From the NCBI GenBank assembly GCA_964503595.1, contig CAZDAM010000100.1, forward strand, positions 1 through 12,169: a stretch of 12,169 bases of DNA, written 5' to 3'. The position numbers and the translations under genes are program-made. Below are positions 1 through 6,019 of this stretch, piece after piece. The notes under the pieces are model-generated. The model ran no database searches. It saw nothing but the letters and a program-made list of their open reading frames with translations, and was not told the origin of the DNA. Origin of the DNA: CAZDAM01 sp964503595 (GTDB lineage: Bacteria; Muiribacteriota; UBA6191). Numbering within the stretch: position 1 is the stretch's first letter; each line of letters begins with the position of its first letter.

Positions 1-28
1 CCTTGCTTAGGAGATCCACCTTATACCC

Positions 29-49
29 TGGTCCGAATTTTTAGGACCA
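29..49. promoter_or_regulatory. Palindrome upstream of parD, candidate autoregulatory operator
   Basis: The arms TGGTCC (29-34) and GGACCA (44-49) form a perfect 6-base inverted repeat around a 9-base AT-rich centre, 25 bases before the GTG start of the parD relic. ParD-type ribbon-helix-helix antitoxins commonly bind palindromes in their own promoter, so an operator role is plausible. No T-run follows the hairpin on the plus strand, which argues against a terminator. The role is inferred from position and symmetry only. Confidence 0.35.
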
Positions 50-74
50 CCTCTCCCTGCCCTAGGAGGCTGTC

Positions 75-277
75 GTGCATGTTTCCCTGACCGCCGAGCT
101 AGAGTCTCGCATTAAGGCCAAAGTTGAAAGTGGTCTGTACAACAATGCCAGCGAAGTTATTCGTGAAGCACTGCGCTTTATGGACACACACGAAGACTGT
201 ATCCACGAAGTCAAATTGACTTACTTGCGTGAATAAAATCAGCTTTAGATTCACTGTTCAACGATATTAAAGCTTAA
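75..277 (+). pseudogene. parD: ParD-family antitoxin, frameshifted near the 3' end
   Basis: The open frame 75-236 starts with GTG after a strong AGGAGG (64-69) and encodes 53 residues. These include a typical ParD ribbon-helix-helix core, with NNASEVIREALRFM as the second half of the DNA-binding dimer fold. ParD proteins are usually about 80 residues and continue past LRE into a tail that neutralises ParE. Here a TAA follows LRE directly. Bases 233-277, in the -1 frame, read IKSALDSLFNDIKA then stop, which looks exactly like the missing ParD C-terminus. The simplest explanation is loss of a few bases (net -1 modulo 3, for example 4) near 232-235. The product would keep DNA binding and lose most of the toxin-binding tail, so it may still bind its operator. 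An alternative ATG at 79 opens onto an immediate stop and was rejected. The ParD identity is firm; the frameshift is a strong inference. Confidence 0.75.
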
Positions 278-282
278 ACTGC

Positions 283-366
283 GTGTCAGCCCATCAACTC
301 GTTATCGCCCCTGCTGCCGTAGAGATTATCCGCGTACTCCGACGCGGCAGTATCACCTTTAGGTAG
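283..366 (+). pseudogene. parE: ParE-like toxin, N-terminal stub only
   Basis: A GTG at 283, five bases after the end of the restored parD frame, opens 27 codons that read VSAHQLVIAPAAVEIIRVL and a little more before TAG at 364. The segment QLVIAPAA matches the start of many ParE/RelE-fold toxins (a beta strand followed by APAA and the first helix), and the position just behind parD is where parE is expected. The remaining 60-70 residues of a toxin are absent, so the product cannot be active. The stub is antisense to the 3' end of the AlbA_2/ATPase gene, whose stop codon lies at 294-296. The match is short, so chance resemblance is possible; the order parD then parE is the main support. Confidence 0.5.
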
Positions 367-1571
367 TCTTCGGTGGCTTCAAATATCGGATCACACCCGT
401 TATGTGAACGCATTAGAGGAATCAGTTTTGTTCGAACTCCCATGCCTCGAGAGTCTGCATATTGAAAGTCCTTCATGACTTCGACAATCAAAGCGTTTCT
501 CGGGGAGCGCTGTCCGGCGATCATTTTTTCAACTGTCATCGAATTTTGTAACCTTCCCGGGCTTTTTATTTCAATGCGATCGGAAAAATTGCAGATTTCA
601 ACATCGACGCTTCGAGTCCAATCCCGATGAACCAGGGCGTTCACTACGGCTTCACGAATGGCCTCCCAAGGATAAAGCCATTTTTTTTCACGCACCATGT
701 GATCGTTAATAGAGTCCGACTCTTCGGTGATAAACGGAAGTAGGGTTTGTGACAGTTTTTCTATGATTCCATCATCAATCAACTCGCGTCCGCCCTCTGT
801 TGTCTGGCGGTATCGGGCAACCATAGGCCCCTTGATCACCACATCCAGATCCGCTTTATAAGTCAAATCTGTTCCGCTAAACGACATGACCCGAAGTCCT
901 GACTGACGTAACGCATGGCGAGGATGAATTCCAAAACAAACAAGGCCCGCAAGGGAGCACGTCTGATTCCCCATACCATCCTGTGCCATGAACCCAAGGC
1001 CCAGAAGTCGCTTGGTCCATCCTTCTGTATCTCCCGCTTCCGGCACCTCTGGGTCTAACATAATAGACTTTAAGTAAAAGGATATTCTTTCTAAATCAAG
1101 GTGTTCAATGCCTGTTCCCGCAACCGACATCACTTCAACATGCAGTAAGCTACTGCTCTCAAATAAACGTAGCTGTTGCTCTCTGGATGCCAACTCGGAA
1201 CGATCCAGCATTCTGACGTAGATGTCTTCACGCCCGTTGTGCCGAACCACATAGGGCTTGGACAGCCCCATGGAAACCGAAACAACCGCAACGGTTTTGC
1301 CATCATCCAGTTTGATTTCTTCGTAAAATGGAATCAATTGCGGATGCACTTTATCCCTAAAGGCATTCAGAACCCATTCCCCCAGTTCTTGCCTTTGAAT
1401 GCCTGTGATTTCCCCATTGTCTTCAACACCGATGAAAATTCTTCCACCATTCAGATTGGCCAGAGCTACAACTTCTTTCGCAAGCTGTTCCGGACGAATG
1501 TCATCCCGTTTGAATTCAACGCCTGAATTCTCGCCATTCGATAGGATTTCAAGCAGCTCCGTTTTTAACAT
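294..1571 (-). CDS. AlbA_2 (Schlafen-like) domain plus GHKL-type ATPase protein
   Basis: The protein has 425 residues. Residues about 8-130 form an AlbA_2/Schlafen-type nucleic-acid-binding module (GVEFKRD near 17, then ALANLNGGRIFIGVEDNGEITGI at 37-58). Residues about 250-410 are a HATPase_c_4-type ATP-binding module: an N-box around 303-317 (EAIREAVVNALVHRDW region), SPGRL at 337-341 and SRGMGV at 374-379. Such proteins are often labelled RecG-like helicases or transcriptional regulators, although no helicase domain is present here. Its SD, AGGTGA (1576-1581), overlaps the TAG of the upstream PHP-ATPase gene and the gap is 8 bases, so the two are almost certainly cotranscribed and translationally coupled. 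Similar proteins usually end close to the motif LPR; here about 15 extra residues (411-425) are antisense to the parE stub, so the C-terminus is probably acquired. The fold assignment is firm; a defence role is inferred from its partner. Confidence 0.8.
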   Translation of the reverse strand: MLKTELLEILSNGENSGVEFKRDDIRPEQLAKEVVALANLNGGRIFIGVEDNGEITGIQRQELGEWVLNAFRDKVHPQLIPFYEEIKLDDGKTVAVVSVSMGLSKPYVVRHNGREDIYVRMLDRSELASREQQLRLFESSSLLHVEVMSVAGTGIEHLDLERISFYLKSIMLDPEVPEAGDTEGWTKRLLGLGFMAQDGMGNQTCSLAGLVCFGIHPRHALRQSGLRVMSFSGTDLTYKADLDVVIKGPMVARYRQTTEGGRELIDDGIIEKLSQTLLPFITEESDSINDHMVREKKWLYPWEAIREAVVNALVHRDWTRSVDVEICNFSDRIEIKSPGRLQNSMTVEKMIAGQRSPRNALIVEVMKDFQYADSRGMGVRTKLIPLMRSHNGCDPIFEATEDYLKVILPRRSTRIISTAAGAITS

Positions 1572-1579
1572 GTCATCAC

Positions 1580-4237
1580 CTAATACCCATATTTTAGTTT
1601 GCGCTGATGAAACGCAGTGCGTCCACCCTCTAGGATTTTTGCAGCCTGCTCCCGCACCGCCGTTAGGTCAATCCCCCCTTGCGCCTCTGGAGGCATAGAG
1701 CCCTGCCCATCATTCGCCTCAAAAACACCTATCCATTCCGCATCTCCGAAAACCGGGATGTTGGCATTATGTGTGGCAAAGATAAACTGACGATTGATTT
1801 TAGCATTCCGCAACTCTGCCACAATGCGATCTGCAATAAAGGCGTTATCCAGATTGTCTTCCGGTTGATCCATGACCAGAGGGTCTTTGTTTTGCAGTAA
1901 TAAAAGATGCAACACAGCGGTACATTGCTGCCCGGTCGAAAGCCTGGCTAAAGGTCGATAAACAGCCTCGCCCTGGTGTGACACATTCAGTTCAATCTCA
2001 ACGACATCCGGTAACTCCAATTCCTGCATCTCCAACAGTTTCGAAGACGGCAGCCTAACCAATGCGTTAGCCACGGTTCGAGTGATTCCCCAGCCTGAAC
2101 TCGTTAACTCCTCCTCGCCTTTTCTGATAAGGCTAGCAAGCTTCACCGGCGAAAAATCATCTGCTTGATGAATCCATTCCAAACGCCCCTGAGCCACGCC
2201 TTCCATCTGACACGCCACCAAAAAATCAATCACTGGCTGCCTGTTTTTCTCCGGCTTTACCGTCAGTCTCAATTTGTCCTTCAACTTCCGGTTGAGTTTT
2301 TTGAGGGCTGATTCAAACATTGATGTACGCTGAGATCGATAATCGGATAGCTCATCTAATAGCTTGCGCCTCCTCTCTTCATATCCATCTGTCAGCCGCC
2401 GCTGTTGCTGAATTGCGGTCTCTTGGGGCTTGATGCGTTCAATCCCTTCAAGAAGCCGTCGGTACTCCTCTCCAATTTCGCGACCACTCTTTCCTTCACT
2501 TGAGGGAAGTTCCCTGAACGTCTTTTCCAGATCCGTTTCCACCCCGTGAATACCTGACTTCAATTCTGCAACCCATTGATGGATTCTTTCTTTGCTTCTA
2601 TTGAATTGACTATCCCAGGCTTTAAGGGTCGTTTCCGTGTCTGTCTTTAACTGATTCAGCTCCTCTCGGATCTTTTTCAAAAACTCCACATGAGGCAATT
2701 TTTCAAGAACGGAGTCACTCAGGAATATGGTGTCCGGCAAAACATCCCGGATATTCCTGAAGCCCTCCTCCAGGTTGGCCAATTCTCCCTCAAGAACCCG
2801 TGTTTGCAAACGCTTCTCAGTTTCCAGTAGAGGAATGACTTTGAGTTTATCTTCAAGACCCAATGACTTGAAGTGAACCAGCCTTTCCTTCAGCTTGGGC
2901 AAAGTGCTGAGCTCGTCTTCAATATCAGCTTTTTTTTCAAGCGCCTTTTGTAACTGAGCCCGGTTATTTCTCAAAGCCGTTAACACCTGTTGAATTCTAC
3001 TCTCACAGTCACTTTGCCCGACATCCAAAAAGCGGGTCAGCAGCTTCTTTTGCGCAAGACCATCTTGGGCTATCTCATAGATTTCATTCTGCCCATAGAT
3101 TTCTATTTCAGGGAGAATATCTTTGGGGGTAAATATGGAAACACGCCCATCTTCATCTTTGATTGCGGCGTCTTCACCATATCGTCGAGCAACGGTATAT
3201 CGTTGTCCATTCATTTTGGATGAACGAACCCTCAATTCAATGCGAGCCCTGGATTTACCAAGATTTTCTCTGATAATCTGCTGATGTTGCTTTTGAGCAT
3301 TTTTACCAATCGGCTCCTGCTCTAAAGCGTAACGCATGCATTCCAATAGAGTCGATTTACCGGTCCCACGACCACCTATTACTGAATTTAAGTGCTCCGA
3401 AAAGTCAATATGCAAGCCATCAAGATAGCCACCTGTAATGCTCAAAGACTCGATTCTGGAATAATACTTTTCTGACACATCACTATTGAGCCTCACTCGT
3501 GACTCCGGGTCTTGAAATGCCTTCTTGAAAGCCTTAAATGATGGCGTTGTCATCTTGATCAGGCAGGAGGCGCGGGGATCTTTCAGAGTCTCCGGTGTTT
3601 CCACATCTTTCGCATTCAAGACGGCAACCGAAAATTCTCGCTGATAATCAGAGTTTTTGTTTAAGATGACTTTGTGAAAAAAACCATTTTCAGTAGATTT
3701 GAGATCCTCAATCGACCCCGGAATTTGGGCAGCCTTGAGCCTCTCGTTTTTCCAGATATGGTTGTACCGAAGTTTCAAAAGACCATTATCCGCGGTGCAA
3801 TGAGCTGCATAGCAAAAGCCACCCAGTTCTTCTACTCTTTGAAAAATCTGCTCTGCACTCAACTTCGTTGGACGAACTCTGTCTGTGGGTTTCAACAATT
3901 CCAGGTTGCCTAAGTAGCGCTCAAGTTCTTGTGTGGTCGTCGTCTCTGAGAACAGGCAGACAAAGTGAATCTTTTCACTGCTGGATATTTCAAAACCCGG
4001 AAAAACCAATATATCTTCTGGCTTCATGAGTTCACGAATCACATCAACACTATCGACATTGCCATGATCGGCAATTCCAAGGACCTTGATGTTTTCATCC
4101 TTGCAGACCTGCAGTAATTGCTGGTTATACTCATCTTCAGACAAGCACGGTTTTTGCCCCCTATAAGCAATATAACCCGCAGGGTTCACCTGCAAAGCGC
4201 ATTTCCAGAATTGTGCTTTCGTATAAGCCTTTGACAT
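1580..4237 (-). CDS. PHP-domain SMC/ABC-type ATPase (TrlF/Ppl-like), candidate anti-phage effector
   Basis: The protein has 885 residues and three parts. Residues 10-160 are a PHP-like metallohydrolase domain with ADHGN (56-60), FPGFE (E83), IHF (H91) and YAAHC (H146), but the first metal motif, normally HxH, reads QVN (Q16, N18). Residues 260-885 form a split ABC/SMC ATPase: Walker A GGRGTGKST (288-296), signature LSTGQQ (766-771), Walker B LVMDQPED (787-794) and H-loop THN (H823). Between them, roughly 350-700, is a charged coiled-coil-rich segment. This architecture matches the family I recall as TrlF and the single-gene defence system Ppl (PHP plus ABC ATPase); members are thought to sense nucleic acid through the ATPase and cut through PHP. 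Start ATG 4237 has GAGG 5 bases upstream. It is the first gene of a two-gene unit with the AlbA_2 protein. Architecture is seen directly; function is inferred. Confidence 0.85.
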   Translation of the reverse strand: MSKAYTKAQFWKCALQVNPAGYIAYRGQKPCLSEDEYNQQLLQVCKDENIKVLGIADHGNVDSVDVIRELMKPEDILVFPGFEISSSEKIHFVCLFSETTTTQELERYLGNLELLKPTDRVRPTKLSAEQIFQRVEELGGFCYAAHCTADNGLLKLRYNHIWKNERLKAAQIPGSIEDLKSTENGFFHKVILNKNSDYQREFSVAVLNAKDVETPETLKDPRASCLIKMTTPSFKAFKKAFQDPESRVRLNSDVSEKYYSRIESLSITGGYLDGLHIDFSEHLNSVIGGRGTGKSTLLECMRYALEQEPIGKNAQKQHQQIIRENLGKSRARIELRVRSSKMNGQRYTVARRYGEDAAIKDEDGRVSIFTPKDILPEIEIYGQNEIYEIAQDGLAQKKLLTRFLDVGQSDCESRIQQVLTALRNNRAQLQKALEKKADIEDELSTLPKLKERLVHFKSLGLEDKLKVIPLLETEKRLQTRVLEGELANLEEGFRNIRDVLPDTIFLSDSVLEKLPHVEFLKKIREELNQLKTDTETTLKAWDSQFNRSKERIHQWVAELKSGIHGVETDLEKTFRELPSSEGKSGREIGEEYRRLLEGIERIKPQETAIQQQRRLTDGYEERRRKLLDELSDYRSQRTSMFESALKKLNRKLKDKLRLTVKPEKNRQPVIDFLVACQMEGVAQGRLEWIHQADDFSPVKLASLIRKGEEELTSSGWGITRTVANALVRLPSSKLLEMQELELPDVVEIELNVSHQGEAVYRPLARLSTGQQCTAVLHLLLLQNKDPLVMDQPEDNLDNAFIADRIVAELRNAKINRQFIFATHNANIPVFGDAEWIGVFEANDGQGSMPPEAQGGIDLTAVREQAAKILEGGRTAFHQRKLKYGY

Positions 4238-4282
4238 TCAAGCCTCGCTGGCATCAGTATCGTTTTATTCTCCAAAGCAGAT

Positions 4283-4311
4283 ATCATAGTCCAGTTTTCA
4301 CTGCATGACAT
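4283..4311 (-). promoter_or_regulatory. Putative sigma70-type promoter of the PHP-ATPase/AlbA_2 unit
   Basis: Read on the minus strand, ATGTCA (4306-4311, 4 of 6 matches to TTGACA) and TATGAT (4283-4288, 5 of 6 to TATAAT) are separated by 17 bases. The -10 lies 45 bases before the ATG at 4237, inside the 82-base gap after the cyclase gene. It would let the two-gene cassette be transcribed independently of the cyclase. Support is by consensus match only. Confidence 0.4.
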
Positions 4312-4319
4312 TTAGAATT

Positions 4320-5528
4320 TCAGTCAGACACGTACTCAGCCATCCGCGCCTGCCTGGCCAGATACAGTAAACCGGCCTGCAACACCGGTCTTTGGATGTT
4401 GCGCGAAAACCGTGCTAACAGATCCTCTAAAGAAGCGCTTCCCGGGGCTCGTAAAAAGAGCTTGTCAGCCTGTTCCTCAAGCCATGTCGGCCAGACATTC
4501 GCATCAGGGAAATACTGGTCCGGAAACTCTTTGAGCAGTGCATCACGCAACTCCTGCAAACAAGGCTCTCCGTATACACGGGCCCTGAGCCAAATGGCCT
4601 GAAGTAAACCGGGGCCATCGTCCAAAAGGCCGGTGAATTCATGTAAAGTCAGCTCCCCCTGCTTGCCTTTCAGGCTGGCAGATGTTTTCAGGCCGGTTTC
4701 AACCTGTTTCCCTCCCCGCTCTAAAATGGCTTCTGAGATAAGGGTCTGGACACCGCATTCTTTGGTTTCCGATTCAATGCGGCTGGCAGTATTGACCGTA
4801 TCACCAATGGCCGTATGACGATGACTGCCCGGATGACCGACTTTGCCCAGAATACACTCACCGGCATGCAGACCAATGCCACAGCGGATTTCAACGCCCA
4901 GATCCTGACCCAATGTGTCATTCAAAGCCTCAGCTACCCTTTGCATCACCCATGCAGCTCTTAAGGCCCGCAGCACAGGCTTCTCGCCGCTATCACCCTG
5001 CAGGCCGAACACGGCCATAATGCCATCACCCATATAGTTTAAGACGTGACCATGGTTGAGCAGAATCGCCTCACCAATCTGGGAGTAGTACTGGTTGAGA
5101 AGATAGACGATATCAAAGGCTTCGAGCTTTTCAGACATGGTCGTGAATCCGCGGATATCAGAAAACAGAACCACCACAAGCTGAGAACGCGGTTTTTCAA
5201 GCTCGGTCAGTTCATTGAGGTTGAACTCCTGCAGATCATAGCGACGATTCAACTCCCTTTTGACTTCAACAGGCCCCAGAACCCGTGCCTGACAGGCCAG
5301 ACGTATATTGGGTTCCCAGCCCCTTCGATTGGCCATGCTTTGTTCTTCAGGAGTTCGTGGAGTCAGGTTTTCAGCACCCTTGAGAACCCGAATGCGACAG
5401 GTGGAGCATCGTGCAAACCCACCACATTCATGAATAAGAGGATAGGAAGACTTGCGAGCGACTTCTAACAGGGTCTCTTCGGACTCCGCGCTCAACTCCC
5501 CTGCCTGATCATAGCGCACTGAAATCAT
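4320..5528 (-). CDS. [2Fe-2S] ferredoxin-class III adenylate/guanylate cyclase fusion
   Basis: The protein has 402 residues and no signal peptide or membrane segment, so it should be cytosolic. Residues 1-95 are a plant-type ferredoxin domain with ligands C35, C41, C44 and C79 (C-x5-C-x2-C-x34-C). Residues 115-300 form a class III cyclase catalytic domain: FSDIRGFT with metal ligand D124, NYMGDG with second metal ligand D168, and GDTVNTASR with transition-state residues N246 and R250. The base-selecting lysine that precedes MGD in many adenylate cyclases is N164, and the partner position is T239, so the product (cAMP, cGMP or other) cannot be called. Residues 300-402 are an unassigned helical tail. 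The fusion suggests redox- or iron-controlled cyclic nucleotide synthesis. Start ATG 5528 follows GGGAG. It lies 45 bases after ectC and 82 before the PHP-ATPase gene; no terminator is evident on either side. Confidence 0.9.
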   Translation of the reverse strand: MISVRYDQAGELSAESEETLLEVARKSSYPLIHECGGFARCSTCRIRVLKGAENLTPRTPEEQSMANRRGWEPNIRLACQARVLGPVEVKRELNRRYDLQEFNLNELTELEKPRSQLVVVLFSDIRGFTTMSEKLEAFDIVYLLNQYYSQIGEAILLNHGHVLNYMGDGIMAVFGLQGDSGEKPVLRALRAAWVMQRVAEALNDTLGQDLGVEIRCGIGLHAGECILGKVGHPGSHRHTAIGDTVNTASRIESETKECGVQTLISEAILERGGKQVETGLKTSASLKGKQGELTLHEFTGLLDDGPGLLQAIWLRARVYGEPCLQELRDALLKEFPDQYFPDANVWPTWLEEQADKLFLRAPGSASLEDLLARFSRNIQRPVLQAGLLYLARQARMAEYVSD

Positions 5529-5573
5529 ATTTTCTCCCGCAAGTCCGTCTGAAAGTGTTTCACAACAAACTGG

Positions 5574-5969
5574 TCAAAGATTAGAAGTTGGCAAAAGATA
5601 GGCGCCGTCTTCATCATGGACTTCACGACCCGTGACGGGTGGATTGAAGACGCAAATCAGTCGCATATCTTCAGTACCCCCATACACGGTACGCGGATCA
5701 TGCTGATCCAGCGCATATAGGGTACCATCAGCAATTTCGTGAATCTCGCCGGTAGCTTTGTCCAGAATTCTGCCATTACCGGCCACACAATAAACAGCCT
5801 CTAGGTGGTGTTTGTACCAAAGGTTCAATTCGGCACCGGCCGGAATGATGGTTTCATGAAGCGAAAAACCCATGCCGTCTTTTTTCAACAGCATTCGGCG
5901 ACTGATCCAACCCGGACCTTCGACTTCACGCTCTGTACCGATGATGTCTTTGACTTTAACAATTTTCAT
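5574..5969 (-). CDS. ectC: L-ectoine synthase-like protein, orphan EctC with altered iron site
   Basis: EctC is a small cytosolic cupin that cyclises N-gamma-acetyl-diaminobutyrate to ectoine, an osmoprotectant. The 131 residues match the family along the whole length: LLKKDGMGFSLHETI (27-41), HHLEAVYC (54-61), GTLYALDQHD (82-91), VFNPPVTGREVHDEDG (107-122). E57 and Y85 correspond to two of the three known iron ligands. The third, the histidine in the usual LDxHDxH motif, is arginine (R93, in LDQHDPR). No ectA, ectB, ectD or ask_ect gene is within view, so this is a solitary ectC; such orphans are known in other proteobacteria and need imported precursor or have another substrate. It lies 50 bases after dnaE2 on the same strand, with AGAGG before its ATG, and could be read through from the SOS operon. 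Family membership is certain; ectoine synthase activity is doubtful. Confidence 0.9.
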   Translation of the reverse strand: MKIVKVKDIIGTEREVEGPGWISRRMLLKKDGMGFSLHETIIPAGAELNLWYKHHLEAVYCVAGNGRILDKATGEIHEIADGTLYALDQHDPRTVYGGTEDMRLICVFNPPVTGREVHDEDGAYLLPTSNL

Positions 5970-6019
5970 GGCTGAACCTCTGTTTTTACGGTTGGAATTT
6001 TTTGAGAATCATACACTCT

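Noticed and set aside
294..1571. Naming the AlbA_2 protein a RecG-like helicase
   Set aside because: No helicase motifs (Walker A/B, DEAH) are present; the similarity reflects the annotation habit for AlbA_2/HATPase proteins.
5046..5468. Plus-strand open frame of 140 codons
   Set aside because: It is antisense to the cyclase gene, whose motifs and start site are clear; no family similarity is visible.
4320..5528. Cyclase as the signalling part of a Pycsar- or CBASS-type defence system
   Set aside because: The protein is a ferredoxin-fused class III cyclase, no cyclic-nucleotide-responsive effector follows, and the next gene has its own likely promoter. Only proximity speaks for it.
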